From contig JARDVN010000001.1 in NCBI GenBank assembly GCA_028994555.1, positions 4,402,001-4,466,000 on the forward strand: a stretch of 64,000 nucleotides of DNA, given 5' to 3'. Source of the stretch: Citrobacter amalonaticus (GTDB lineage: Bacteria; Pseudomonadota; Gammaproteobacteria; Enterobacterales; Enterobacteriaceae). The first letter of the stretch is position 1, and each line of letters opens with the position of its first letter. Below, one piece after another: positions 14,539 to 25,669 of this stretch. Below the pieces are notes generated by a model that worked only from the letters and a program-made list of their open reading frames with translations, did no database searches and was not told the DNA's origin. A program made the translations under genes and the position numbers.

Positions 14539-14700
14539 GAATTGACTGCTCTCACGGAACGAACTATTTGTCACACGAATGATAAGTTTATTCGCACCGC
14601 GAAGCAAACCTATACCCGCCAGATAAATCCACCGAACTTGTGAGCATAAACTCTGGCTTAATAGAAACTGTATTACAAAAATGAAAGGCGTGCAGGGATA

Positions 14701-14729
14701 AAAAAACCCCCGCTTTACAGCGAGGGTTC
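14701..14729 (-). terminator. Terminator of the tRNA-Ala pair
   Basis: On the minus strand AACCCTCGCT-gtaa-AGCGGGGGTT followed by six Ts, directly after the second tRNA-Ala. It also insulates pdeA from the tRNA transcript. Confidence 0.85.
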
Positions 14730-14735
14730 TGAATG

Positions 14736-14811
<76 letters not shown>

Positions 14812-14850
14812 ACGATGCGTTTACGTTCCAAAATTGTTGGGTTCAATTTT

Positions 14851-14926
<76 letters not shown>

Positions 14927-15147
14927 ATAACGTAAAGCTTGTCGAGTTGACGGGCGGCATCATATGAATTCCCTTCGCATGTGTCAACGGCAAATTGAAG
15001 ACGCCGATTCTAATCGCTGAAAAAGCAGACAGATGAAGAACAATGCGCAACAACTCGCATTCAGTAGTTAAACACGTCACGGTTTCCACTAAAATGGTGC
15101 TATAAAATGAACCACTAATTAACCACACGACTATTCAGGGAATCTTT

Positions 15148-15510
15148 ATGTTCAAGGAACGGATGACGCCAGAAGAACTCGCCAATCTGACGGGTTACAG
15201 CCGACAGACCATTAATAAATGGGTGCGTAAAGAGGGTTGGGCGACATCACCAAAACCAGGCGTCCAGGGCGGTAAAGCACGGCTGGTGCATGTTAACGAA
15301 CAGGTTCGTGAATATATCCGCAGCGCAGAACGCTCGGCGGATGGGCTGTCTGACTCTTCATTCCAGCCAGGCGATGCTTCGCTGGAAGCACTCCTGATCA
15401 AGCTGGTGAAAGAGATGACGCCTGCTGAACAAAAACACTTTACCTCTTTGCTACTGCGGGAAGGGATTACCGGTTTATTACAACGCTTAGGCATCCGCGA
15501 CAGCAAATAA
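15148..15510 (+). CDS. yfeC: YfeC, winged-helix DNA-binding regulator
   Basis: 120-residue small DNA-binding protein. The HTH TGYSRQTINKWVRKEGW is at residues 15-31, followed by PGVQGGKARLVHV, the wing-like segment shared with YfeD. E. coli YfeC is the direct counterpart; its target is poorly known. The gene is followed one base later by yfeD, a tandem paralogue, so the two are co-transcribed. Confidence 0.92.
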   Translation: MFKERMTPEELANLTGYSRQTINKWVRKEGWATSPKPGVQGGKARLVHVNEQVREYIRSAERSADGLSDSSFQPGDASLEALLIKLVKEMTPAEQKHFTSLLLREGITGLLQRLGIRDSK

Positions 15511-15511
15511 T

Positions 15512-15904
15512 ATGAAAAGATTACGCAGCAAAATGACCACCGAAGAGCTGGCGGAATGTCTTGGGGTCGCTAAACAGACCGTGAATCGCTGGATCCGCGA
15601 ACAAAAATGGGAAACGGAGAAATTTCCCGGTGTGAAGGGTGGACGAGCGAGACTTGTCCATATTGATTCACGCGTTCGGGAGTTTATCCTCAACATCCCC
15701 GCTTTTCGCAATCATTCTGCATTTTATCAGGCTGAAGAGTCGCTCGCGGAATATAACCCTGACGTGCGAAATCCTGCTTACCGGCAGATTATCAGTGCTG
15801 TTGAAAACATGTCCGTCGCGGAGCAGGAAAAATTGGCGCTGTTTCTTTCGCGTGAAGGCATCCGGGGTTTCCTCAACCGTCTTGGTCTGAACGATCCCGA
15901 ATAG
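15512..15904 (+). CDS. yfeD: YfeD, winged-helix DNA-binding regulator (paralogue of YfeC)
   Basis: 130 residues. The HTH LGVAKQTVNRWIREQKW and PGVKGGRARLVHI parallel YfeC, and both end with a related LSREGIRGFLNRLG-type helix. It starts one base after the yfeC stop, with no separate strong ribosome site, so coupled translation is likely. Function unknown beyond DNA binding. Confidence 0.92.
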   Translation: MKRLRSKMTTEELAECLGVAKQTVNRWIREQKWETEKFPGVKGGRARLVHIDSRVREFILNIPAFRNHSAFYQAEESLAEYNPDVRNPAYRQIISAVENMSVAEQEKLALFLSREGIRGFLNRLGLNDPE

Positions 15905-15911
15905 CACACAT

Positions 15912-15937
15912 AAAAAACGGCAGGGTCTCCCCTGCCG
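15912..15937 (-). terminator. Terminator of gltX
   Basis: On the minus strand CGGCAGGGGAGACCCTGCCG followed by six Ts, 22 bases after the gltX stop. It also lies just after yfeD, where the opposite strand has no T run. Confidence 0.88.
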
Positions 15938-15958
15938 CCCTGTTAATACACTACTCTC

Positions 15959-17374
15959 TTACTGTTGAGCTTCACGTTCCGCAATAAAAGCCAGTGCCTT
16001 ATTGATACGCTCAATACTGCGAGTTTTACCAATCGCATGCACCGTCACGTCTAAGCCCGGAGACTGGCCCGCACCGGTTACCGCAACGCGCAGTGGCATA
16101 CCGACTTTGCCCATCCCCACTTCCAGCTCATCGGCGGTCGCCTGAATGGCATGATGGACGTTTTCAGCCGTCCACTCAGTAATCGCAGCCAGTTTGTCAC
16201 GCACCACTTCCAGCGGCTGGCGCGCAACCGGACGCAGGTGTTTTTTCGCGGCATCGGCATCAAACTCGGCAAAATCTTCATAGAAGTAACGGCAGCTCTG
16301 CGCCATCTCTTTCAGTGTTTTGCAACGCTCGCCCAGCAGTTTCACCAGTTCAGCCAGCTGTGGGCCGTTACGGGTGTCGATGTTTTCCTGCTCGATGTGC
16401 CACTGCAGATGTGTTGCCACATACTCCGGCGCCAGCGAATTAATGTAGTGATGGTTCAGCCACTGCAATTTTTCCGTGTTGAACGCACTGGCGGATTTGC
16501 TGACCGCACCAAGGGAGAACAGCTTGATCATCTCTTCACGCGTGAAGATCTCCTGATCGCCGCTGGACCAGCCCAGACGCACCAGGTAGTTCAGCAGCGC
16601 TTCCGGCAGATAGCCGTCATCACGGTATTGCATCACGCTCACCGCGCCGTGACGTTTGGACAGCTTTTTACCGTCGTCGCCGTTGATCATGGAGACATGG
16701 GCATATACCGGCACTGGCGCATTCAGCGCTTTCAGAATATTGATCTGGCGCGGGGTATTGTTGATATGGTCTTCACCACGAATGACGTGAGTAATCTCCA
16801 TATCCCAGTCATCCACGACCACACAGAAGTTATAGGTCGGGGAACCGTCGGTGCGGCGGATAATCAGATCGTCCAGTTCCTGGTTGCTGAATTCGATCGG
16901 CCCACGGATCTGATCGTCAAAAATAACAGAACCTTCCTGCGGGTTGGCAAAACGGACAACGCAAGGCTCATCTTCAGCATGATGTTCGTGACCATGACGG
17001 CACCGCCCGTCGTAGCGAGGCTTTTCGCCCTTCGCCATCTGCTCTTCACGCAGGGCCTCCAGGCGCTCTTTAGAGCAGTAGCACTTATAGGCCGTGCCCG
17101 CTTCCAGCATCTCATCAATCACGGCGTTATAACGATCGAAACGTTTAGTCTGGAAGTACGGACCTTCGTCCCATTCCAGGCTCAACCAGTTCATACCGTC
17201 CATAATAGCTTCGATAGCTTCCGGCGTGGAACGCTCGAGATCGGTGTCTTCAATACGCAGCACAAACTCACCGCCGTGATTACGTGCAAAAAGCCAGGAA
17301 TAGAGAGCAGTACGCGCACCACCGACGTGCAGATAACCTGTCGGGCTTGGCGCGAAGCGGGTTTTGATTTTCAT
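15959..17374 (-). CDS. gltX: Glutamyl-tRNA synthetase
   Basis: Class I aminoacyl-tRNA synthetase that charges tRNA-Glu; essential and cytoplasmic. 471 residues, exactly the E. coli length, with no frameshift. The HIGH-type motif is [11 protein letters not shown] (residues 9-19), the KMSKS-type motif is KLSKRHG, and the zinc ligands lie in CYC...CRHGHEHH. The minus-strand start is at 17374, 259 bases from the divergent tRNA-Val operon. Confidence 0.97.
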   Translation of the reverse strand: MKIKTRFAPSPTGYLHVGGARTALYSWLFARNHGGEFVLRIEDTDLERSTPEAIEAIMDGMNWLSLEWDEGPYFQTKRFDRYNAVIDEMLEAGTAYKCYCSKERLEALREEQMAKGEKPRYDGRCRHGHEHHAEDEPCVVRFANPQEGSVIFDDQIRGPIEFSNQELDDLIIRRTDGSPTYNFCVVVDDWDMEITHVIRGEDHINNTPRQINILKALNAPVPVYAHVSMINGDDGKKLSKRHGAVSVMQYRDDGYLPEALLNYLVRLGWSSGDQEIFTREEMIKLFSLGAVSKSASAFNTEKLQWLNHHYINSLAPEYVATHLQWHIEQENIDTRNGPQLAELVKLLGERCKTLKEMAQSCRYFYEDFAEFDADAAKKHLRPVARQPLEVVRDKLAAITEWTAENVHHAIQATADELEVGMGKVGMPLRVAVTGAGQSPGLDVTVHAIGKTRSIERINKALAFIAEREAQQ

Positions 17375-17587
17375 GAAATGGCCTTACGTTTATAAAGATG
17401 CCGACAACCGGCAAATCCGGGAAAAATGGAATGGCCGATATTCTATCACTGTGAGGTAAATCCTCAATGTTGTTACCGGGTAAACGCCGCGTATAGACGT
17501 TTTTGTTTAGAAATCATGCGTCAGAGACCGTTTCACGATCGTTTTGCTTAAAATTACGACGAACAAACAATTTCTTTAGAAAATGCG

Positions 17588-17615
17588 TTGACTCATTTTC
17601 AACTCTCCCTATAAT
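17588..17615 (+). promoter_or_regulatory. Promoter of the tRNA-Val/tRNA-Lys operon
   Basis: TTGACT (17588-17593) and TATAAT (17610-17615) with a 16-base spacer, followed by a GC-rich discriminator gcgac, the form typical of stable-RNA promoters under stringent control. The AT-rich upstream stretch could be an UP element. Confidence 0.88.
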
Positions 17616-17633
17616 GCGACTCCACACAGCGGG

Positions 17634-17710
17634 GGGTGATTAGCTCAGCTGGGAGAGCACCTCCCTTACAAGGAGGGGGGTCGGCGGTTCGATCCCGTCA
17701 TCACCCACCA
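17634..17710 (+). tRNA. valU: tRNA-Val (UAC), first copy
   Basis: Acceptor GGGTGAT pairs with ATCACCC, the anticodon loop is CTTACAA (UAC), and CCA is encoded. The gene is 77 bases rather than the standard 76: six Gs follow AGGA where E. coli tRNA-Val has five, in the variable loop. Probably a homopolymer error. Confidence 0.94.
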
Positions 17711-17754
17711 ACTACTTATGTAGTCTCCGCCGTGTAGATAAGAAATTGAGAAGT

Positions 17755-17831
17755 GGGTGATTAGCTCAGCTGGGAGAGCACCTCCCTTACAAGGAGGGGG
17801 GTCGGCGGTTCGATCCCGTCATCACCCACCA
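17755..17831 (+). tRNA. valX: tRNA-Val (UAC), second copy
   Basis: Same 77-base sequence as the first copy, with the same extra G in the variable loop. The spacer is 44 bases. Encoded CCA is present. Confidence 0.94.
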
Positions 17832-17872
17832 CTTTCTCGCCAGCTAAATTTCTTATTGTGAAGTACCGAAGT

Positions 17873-17949
17873 GGGTGATTAGCTCAGCTGGGAGAGCACC
17901 TCCCTTACAAGGAGGGGGGTCGGCGGTTCGATCCCGTCATCACCCACCA
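17873..17949 (+). tRNA. valY: tRNA-Val (UAC), third copy
   Basis: Third identical copy with encoded CCA and the same six-G run. Only four bases separate it from tRNA-Lys. Confidence 0.94.
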
Positions 17950-17953
17950 CTTC

Positions 17954-18029
17954 GGGTCGTTAGCTCAGTTGGTAGAGCAGTTGACTTTTAATCAATTGGT
18001 CGCAGGTTCGAATCCTGCACGACCCACCA
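17954..18029 (+). tRNA. lysV: tRNA-Lys (UUU)
   Basis: 76 bases. Acceptor GGGTCGT/ACGACCC, anticodon loop CTTTTAA (UUU), T-arm GCAGGTTCGAATCCTGC, encoded CCA. It ends the four-tRNA transcript and is the left border of the Rhs island. Confidence 0.96.
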
Positions 18030-18033
18030 ATGT

Positions 18034-18062
18034 AAAAAAGGCGCCCTAAAGGCGCCTTTTTT
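18034..18062 (+). terminator. Terminator of the tRNA-Val/Lys operon
   Basis: AAAAAAGGCGCC-ctaaa-GGCGCCTTTTTT, perfectly symmetrical, directly after tRNA-Lys; it can work in both directions. Confidence 0.93.
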
Positions 18063-18386
18063 GCTATGCGCAGAATATAACGATTCGAACCTGCTGCAGA
18101 TTTGGGGAAGTTCATGCCGAATCAAGCACGCGGTAAATTTTAAAAATAAAATAAATTCAGAATAAAAATAAGTTGCGCAAAATATAGCCTTCCTTGGGGA
18201 AATACTTTCCCTGTCTGTCCATTCCATTGATATCCATCAAAAAAAACAGCCCGGAAAGAGAGTATTCCGTTTCATACAATAACAACTGTTATTATTCCAT
18301 TCGGTATTGTGTCGCCAGGTTCGCTTTATCCTCCGCCGCACTATCGGTTCCCGCAGGATACTTTTATCTGCATCAGGGAGGTCATT
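18063..18386 (+). other. Leader between tRNA-Lys and vgrG
   Basis: 324 bases without a gene. At 18082-18094 gattcgaacctgc is the exact reverse complement of the tRNA-Lys T-arm at 18002-18014. The rest is AT-rich up to about 18300 and probably carries the vgrG promoter, which I could not place. This is the left edge of the island. Confidence 0.5.
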
Positions 18387-20472
18387 GTGGCTTTAAAAGG
18401 ACTGCGCTTTACGCTGGACGTGGACGGGTTGGGGCAAAAAAACCTTCGCCGTGGTGAACTTTGTGCTCAAACAGCGCCACTCATTCCCTTTTGTACTGGA
18501 TATTGACGTCGCCAGCGACTCTTTCGGCGAAACGGCTGAAAAGCTACTGGAAAAGAAAGCCACCCTGACTATCTGGCAGGGTAATACCCCGCAGCGCCAT
18601 GTCAGCGGTATCGTCATCCGCTTCGGGATGAAAGAGTACAACGGCTGGCAGATGTGCTACAGCCTGACCATTACTCCGCCCCTCTGGCGCAGCGGATTGC
18701 GACAGAATTTTCGCATCTTCCAGCAACAGGACATTCAGACCATTTCCGCCACACTGCTGGAGGAGAACGGCATTACTGACTGGAAGCCCTGGTTTTATGA
18801 AGACCACCCGACACGAGAATTCTGTGTCCAGTATGGCGAGACGGACCTTGCGTTTCTGACCCGGCTGTGGTCAGAGGAAGGTATTTTCTTTTTTTGATCG
18901 TTTTGCTGCTGACAGCCCGGCGCAGACGCTGACGCTATGCGATAACGTTGCCGGATTATCCGATGTCGGTGAACTGCCGTTCAATCCAAACTGTTCATTA
19001 GAAATTACCATTCCGTGTGTCAGTACCTTCAGTTACCAGGCGCAAATCCGCCCCTCTTCCGTAGAAACCCAGGACTACACCTTTAAAGTGCCGCAGTGGC
19101 CTGGCTATTACGGGCATCCCGGTGAGAACCTGAACGGACAAGGGAAGCAGTATGAAGTCTTCGACTGGCCGGGTCGTTTTAAGGATGAGCAGCACGGGCA
19201 GGATTTCGCCCGCTATCAGATAGAGGGCTGGCGCAACAACGCGGAGACCGCCACCTGTATCAGCAACTCTCCCCTGCTGTGGCCGGGGGCAACCTTCAGC
19301 CTGACCGGACATCCGGTAAGCGCGCTTAACCAGAAATGGCAGGTTGTCAGCAGCGTTCTGACGGGAAAACAGCCGCAGGCGATGAAAGGCGGACGGGGGC
19401 TGGGCACCACGATGGATAATCACTTTGAAGTGATCCTCGCCGACAGAACCTGGCGACCACAACCCTTGATGAAGCCAAAAGTGGACGGCCCGCAAAGCGC
19501 CATCGTCACCGGGCCGCCGGGCGAGGAAATCTTCTGCGATGAGCATGGCCGGGTACGGGTGCGTTTTCACTGGGACCGTTATAACCGGAACAATGAGGAC
19601 AGTTCCTGCTGGATAAGGGTGTCGCAGGCATGGGCGGGGGGCCGGGTTCGGCAATCTGGCCATTCCGCGCGTGGGTCAGGAGGTCATCGTGGACTTCCTC
19701 AATGGCGACCCCGACCAGCCCATCATTATGGGTCGGACCTATCACGACGATAACCGCTCCCCCCGGCAGCCTGCCCGGCACTAAAACACAGATGACCATT
19801 CGCTCAAAAACCTATAAGGGCGGCGGGTTTAATGAACTGCGTTTTGAGGATGCGACCGGGCAGGAGCAGGTGTATATCCATGCGCAGAAGGACATGGACA
19901 CCGATGTACTGAATAACCGCACTACGGATGTGACGGCAAACCACCGGGAAACTATCGGCGGTAACCAGCTTATCACCGTGAAGCAAAACCAGATACAGAC
20001 GGTGGTGCAGAACCAGAAAGAGACCGTGGGGCAGAATCAGAGCGTCACCGTGGGCATGAATCAGGCGGAAACGGTGGGGATTGTCCGCGCCCTGAGCGTG
20101 GGAGTGGCATACCAGACTACGGTGGGGGGAGTGATGAACACCTCGGTGGCGCTGATGCAGTCCTCACAGGTCGGTATTCAGAAATCCCTGCTGGTGGGTA
20201 AGGGGTATGACGTCAGCGTGGGGGAAACCGTCAGCTTCACGGTAGGCAAAACCCGGACAGAAAGTGCCGGAAAGGTGGCTGTGTATTCTGCCGGAGAGCA
20301 TCTGGAACTGCGCTGCGGACAGGCGCGGCTGGTGCTGACGCAGGACGGCAAAATCTTCCTGAACGGCACGGCAATTAATCTTCAGGGTGTACAGACCATC
20401 AGCGGCGACGGGCCGATGATTAACTGGAATTGCGGGGAGGCAAAGAATCCACCGGACGCACCGGAGCAGTAA
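18387..20472 (+). CDS. vgrG: Type VI secretion spike protein VgrG (four apparent frameshifts)
   Basis: Trimeric spike of the type VI secretion tail. Corrected length is 693 residues. The N-terminal part is gp27-like ([16 protein letters not shown]), the middle is the gp5-like OB region ([21 protein letters not shown]), and the C-terminal part is a beta-helix of [16 protein letters not shown] repeats ending near residue 690 without an added effector domain. The GTG start is chosen for its GGGAGG seven bases upstream. Slips, all one base too long: A run 18436-18442, T run 18889-18895, G run 19636-19641, C run 19759-19764. It pairs with the rhs gene 50 bases downstream. Confidence 0.9.
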
Positions 20473-20522
20473 TACCCAGGCAAAGCCACAAAATAAAATT
20501 TTGTTAACAGAAGGAACTGAAC

Positions 20523-23500
20523 ATGAGTGGAAAACCAGCGGCGCGTCTGGGCGACATGACGCAGACGGGCGGTAGCATTGTCCAGGGTTCGGCGGGCGTG
20601 ATGATTGGCGCGCCAACAGGCGTGGCCTGCTCGGTCTGCCCCGGTGGCAGAACCTCCGGCAATCCGGTTAATCCCCTTCTCGGTGCCAAAGTCCTGCCCG
20701 GCGAAACCGATATCGCCCTGCCCGGTCCGTTGCCGTTTGTACTCTCCAGAACCTACAGCAGCTACCGGACAAAAACGCCTGCCCCGGTGAGTATTTTTGG
20801 TCCCGGCTGGAAAGCTCCTTTCGATATTCGCTTACAGCTTCGCGATGAGAAACTTATCCTCAACGACAACGGCGGCAGAAGCATTCACTTTGAGCCGCTG
20901 TTTCCCGGTGAATCCGCCTTCAGCCGCAGCGAGTCCCTGTGGCTGGCCCGTGGCGGCGTGGCTAAACTGCATGAAAGCAATGCATTGCATGTGCTGTGGC
21001 AGGCCCTGCCGGAAGACCTGCGCTTAAGTCCGCATCTTTATCTGGCGACCAGCAGCGCACAGGGGCCGTGGTGGATACTCGGCTGGCCTGAACGCGTACC
21101 GGGAGCGGATGAGGTGCTGCCCGCCCCGCTGCCGCCGTACCGGGTGCTGACCGGGCTGACTGACCGTTTCGGGCGCACACAAACCTTTCACCGGGACGCT
21201 GACGGGGAATTTGCCGGGAATATTACGGCTGTCACCGATGGCGCAGGTCGTCGCTTCCGGCTGGTGCTGACCACACAGGCGCAGCGGGCGGCACAGTACC
21301 GGAAGCAGGTAGCCGCCAGTGGCACAAAACCCCTACCCTTCCCGGACGCTCTGCCCGCCACCGCGTACGGCACGGACAACGGCCTTCGTCTGGCAGAAGT
21401 GTGGCTGACTCACGACCCGGAATACCCTGAAAATCTTCCCACTGCACCGCTGGCCCGCTATGCGTACACCCCGCGCGGCGAGCTGTCGGCGGTGTATGAC
21501 CGCAGCGGTACGCCGGTGCGGGGTTTCATTTACGATGATAAACACCCGGGACGCATGACGGCGCACCAGTACGCCGGACGGCCCCGGACCACCTACCGCT
21601 ATGATGCGGCCGGCCGTGTGGTGGAGCAGCACAATCCGGCCGGGCTGAGTTACACGTATGAGTATGAGAAAAATGCCGTCGCCATCACCGACAGCCTGAA
21701 CCGCCGGGAGGTGCTGCACACCGAAGGTGAAGGCGGACTGAAACGGGTGATTAAGGAAGAAAAAGCTGACGGCAGTGTGGTTACGCGGGAATTTGATAAT
21801 GCGGGCCGCATGGTGGCGATGACGGATGCTGCCGGGCGTAAAACCGAATACCGGCTGAATATCGGCTCCGGGAATGTCACGGAAATTGTCACGCCTGATG
21901 GCAGGTCAGTCAGCTTCAGTTACAACGACCAGCGCCAGCTTATCGCCACCACCGGCACTGACGGCCTGCGCAGTCAGCAGACGTTTGATGCTTCGGGTCG
22001 CCTGACGCAGGAGAAATCCCGCCACGGCGATATGACCCGTTATGTTTATGATGACCCGCACAGCGAATACCCGTCCGCCAGCGAAGACGCCACCGGCAGC
22101 CGCAAACTGATGACGTGGAGCCGCTACGGGCAGTTACTCACCTTCACCGACTGTTCAGGCTACGAAACCCGTTACGAATACGACCGCTTCGGGCAGGTCA
22201 CGGCCCTTCATCAGGAAGAAGGGCTCAGTCAGTACCGCACTTACGATGACCGGGGCAGACTGGTCAGCCAGAAAAATGCACAGGGCCATGAAACGCGCTA
22301 TGAGTACAGCATCGCAGGTGACCTGACGGCGGTCATTCATCCGGACGGCAGCAGGCAGACCACAGAGTACGACGACGCAGGACACCCGGTGAGCACCACG
22401 CAGGACGGCCTGACCCGGCAGATGGCCTACGACGCCGCAGGTCGTGTGACGCAACTGACCAACGAAAACGGCAGCCACATGCTATTCACTTATGATGTGC
22501 TGGACCGGCTGGTGCAGGAAACGGGCTTTGACGGCAGGACGCAGCGTTATCAGTACGGTATTACCGGACAGCTTATCCGCAGTGAGGATGAAAGCCTCGT
22601 CACCCTCTGGCATTACGATGCGTCAGACCGCCTGGCATACAGAACGGTGAATGATGAAGAGGCAGAGCGCTGGCAGTACAACGAGCGCGGCTGGCTGACG
22701 GCAGTCAGCCATCTCAGCGACGACCACCGCGTCGCCGTGCAGTATGAGTACGATAAACAGGGCCGCCTTATCAGCGAACGCCAGACGGTGCACCATCCTG
22801 AAACGAATGAACTGCTCTGGCAACACGAAACCCGGCACGTTTACAGCGCTAAGGGACAGCCGGACCGCGTGATACCGGACCGCCTTCCCCCCGGTGGCGT
22901 GGCTGACGTACGGCAGCGGTTATCTGGCAGGAATGAAACTCGGCGACACACCGCTTATCGACTTCACCCGCGACCGCCTGCACCGGGAAACGCAGCGCCG
23001 CTTCGGCAACTATGAACTGACCACGGCATACACGCCGGGCGGTCAGCTACAGAGCCATCACCTCAGCATTCTTCAGCTTAACCGTGACTACACCTGGAAC
23101 AGCGGCGGACAGCTTATACGTATCAGCGGGCAGCATGAGCAGCGGGATTATCAGTACGGCGACGCCGGGCGGTTACTCGGCACGCACATTACCTCTCCCG
23201 GCCATGACCTGGCGCAGTGGACGTTCACCGACCCGGCGGGCAACCGGATAGCCGCGCGGGATAAGTATCCGATGCTGCCGGAAAGCTTCCCGGATAACCG
23301 CATCAGCCAGGATGTGGAGAATTTTTACCATTATGACGAACACGGCAGGCTGTCGGAGAAAGACGAGCGCCGGATACGCCCGCACGGCAGCTTCGTGCAT
23401 CACTACCGCTATGATAACCAGCACCGACTGGTGCACTACCGTCGGATGCAGGCAGGCAACGTGCTGACGAAAAGCCGTTATCTTTACGACCCACTGGGAC

Positions 23501-24634
23501 GGCGAATCAGCAAACGGGTGTGGGCATGTACGGTATATCACGATGGCTCGTGTTCACAGCCGGCGCTGCAGGAAACCGTGTGGTACGCCTGGGATGGCAA
23601 CCGGCTGACCACCACGCAGACGGACAAAACCCGCATCCAGACCGTGTACCTGCCGGGGGAGCTTCACGCCGCTCATCCGTATTGAAACGGCAACCGCAGA
23701 GCTGGCAAAAGCAGCTCGTCGCACGCTGGCGGAGAAATTTCAGCAGGAAGCAAACGTGACCTTCCCGCCGGAACTGGTGGCGATGGTGGATAATCTGGAA
23801 GCGGAGTTACAGCGCGGGGAACTCAGCGAAGCTAACCAGGCGTGGCTGGCACAGTGCGGCCTGACGCCGGCGCAGATGAAAAATCAGCTGGAGCCGGAAT
23901 ACACGCCGGAACGCAAAATCCACCTGTACCACTGCGACCACCGGGGCCTGCCGCTGGCACTGATTGACATTAAAGGACAGATTGCCTGGCGCGCAGAATT
24001 TGATGAATGGGGAAATATGCCGCGGGAAGATAACCCGCATAACCTGGAGCAGCTTATTCGTCTGCCGGGGCAGCAGTATGATAAAGAGACGGGGTTGTAC
24101 TATAACCGCCACCGTTACTACGACCCGTTACAGGGAAGGTATATCACGCAGGATCCGATAGGGTTGCGTGGCGGGTGGAATCTGTATCAATATCCGTTAA
24201 ATCCTGTCGCATATAGAGATCCTTTAGGTTTAAACGGAATAGGAGATTTTGGTAATGGGTTTAGCAATTATTGCCAGCAGGCAAGTTCAGCTGTAACCCA
24301 TCTGTCACCGGGTGATGCAGCGGGAGTGATACATAACATGGAAACAATGCATAATGCCTACAATCCGCTATCTGAATATGTACTCGGGATATCAGAAGGT
24401 TCAGCCGTCATTGCTATGGCTGGCATGAGTTTCGGAGTGGCGACCGTAGCAGAAAAAGGTTCAGCATGTATCGAAAACGTGGCTAATTCTATGATAAAAG
24501 ATGGTGAACGAAATCCAAAGAATTTAGCGTTGATCTGCGGGAAAAGCATTATAAATAAAGGAAGTAGCAAGTTTCAAAATAAGGTATCAGATTATCTTAT
24601 TGATACACTTTTATCCTATGAACAAAAACAATAG
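20523..24634 (+). CDS. rhs: PAAR-containing Rhs toxin with an unrecognised C-terminal domain (two apparent frameshifts)
   Basis: Corrected length 1369 residues, of the E. coli RhsA/B/C clade. The N-terminus [18 protein letters not shown] is the PAAR-like tip domain. Many YD repeats form the toxin cocoon. The core ends with the self-cleavage-type motif DPIGLRGG...YRDPLGL near codon 24229. The last about 134 residues are an AT-rich variable tip with a hydrophobic stretch [19 protein letters not shown] recognise no toxin family in it. Slips: C run 22887-22892 and G run 23655-23659. Start 20523 follows AGAAGGA. No Eag/DUF1795 chaperone lies between vgrG and rhs, consistent with the absence of N-terminal membrane helices. 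Confidence 0.9.
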
Positions 24635-24696
24635 TCATTATTTATTATAATATAATGAAAATTCATTCATTTTACTTATAAAGGTGTCACAGTAAC

Positions 24697-25669
24697 ATGA
24701 AAAAAAACAAATTGATAATAAAAATCACATTAACCCTAACATTCTTACTAATTATTTCTTGTTTTCATTACTTAAATAAAAACTTGAATCTAAAAGAAAG
24801 AAAAAGGGCGGTTGATATATCATATCTAACCAAGTTAGCAAAAAGTGGAAATATGGAGGCTCAAACAGATTTGGGAGTTGCTTATGGAAATGGTGATGGC
24901 ATAAGTCAAAATTACGCAAAAGCGCTCTACTGGTATAATAAGGCGGCGATGCAAGGTTATGCACAGGCACAATTTAACCTTGGCCTTTACTATGAGAATG
25001 GTTGGGGTACTTTAAGTGATCCCCAACAAGCGATAAAGTGGTATAAAAAAAGCAGCTGAGCAAGGCATGACAAAGGCCCAAGTGAATCTTGGCACACTGT
25101 ATCTCGCAAACCCCAACGTACAAAAAAATTATTCAGAAGCAAAAAAATGGCTATTAAAGGCTGCAGAAAAAAATGATACCAATGCAATGAATAACCTGGG
25201 GCAAATTTATGCTAACGGTTTAGGGATTGAAAAAAATAATATTGATGCTGAGGAATGGTATCTTAAAGCTGTTGCTCTTGGTTCTATGAGTGCAAGAAAT
25301 TCACTGGGGGGCTTTTTTATGGCAAAGGATTAGGACTCCATTCGAATGATCGGGATAAAGTTTTACCTCTGGTCGAAGCTTCAGCATGCCAGGGGTATGT
25401 CCAGGCACAGATTAATCTTGGGTCATTTTATACTGAAAACAATGGAGAAGCGCCGGTAGATTATAAAAAAAGCCTACGCATGGTATTATGTTGCGTATAT
25501 TAATGGTTCTGTAAGTTCTCAACATAAACTTGATTTTCTTACCAAAAAAATGAGTAATGAAGAACTCATCGAAGCAAAAAAAATGGCCGCAGAGTATAGC
25601 CAAAAATATCGTTCCTCTCCGTTCGAGGATGATACCTATAAATCTCAAACAGAATGTAGATATCCTTAA
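24697..25669 (+). CDS. Sel1-repeat lipoprotein-like protein, putative Rhs immunity (four apparent frameshifts)
   Basis: Corrected length 322 residues. The N-terminus has lysines, then a hydrophobic stretch ending LLIISC, a lipobox-like signal that could give a periplasmic lipoprotein. Several Sel1/TPR-like units follow (for example LGVAYGNGDGISQNYAKALY, LGLYYENGWG, LGQIYANGLGI). Slips, each one base too long: A run 25045-25051, G run 25306-25311, T run 25313-25318, A run 25465-25471. Its position right after the rhs tip and its AT-rich composition make it the likely cognate immunity protein; Sel1 proteins serve as immunity for some type VI lipase effectors. Not proven. Confidence 0.75.

Noticed and set aside
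16151..17395. Long open frames antisense to gltX, and likewise antisense to ptsI (40559-41722)
   Set aside because: They mirror the codon bias of the real genes, have no ribosome site and no recognisable domain.
17634..17949. Regular 77-base repeats as a CRISPR-like array
   Set aside because: The repeats fold as tRNA-Val with anticodon UAC and encoded CCA; spacers are unequal and no cas genes are near.
17988..18227. Minus-strand reading frame ending in VVQDSNLRPID
   Set aside because: It is the antisense of tRNA-Lys plus spacer, a well-known false gene at tRNA ends.
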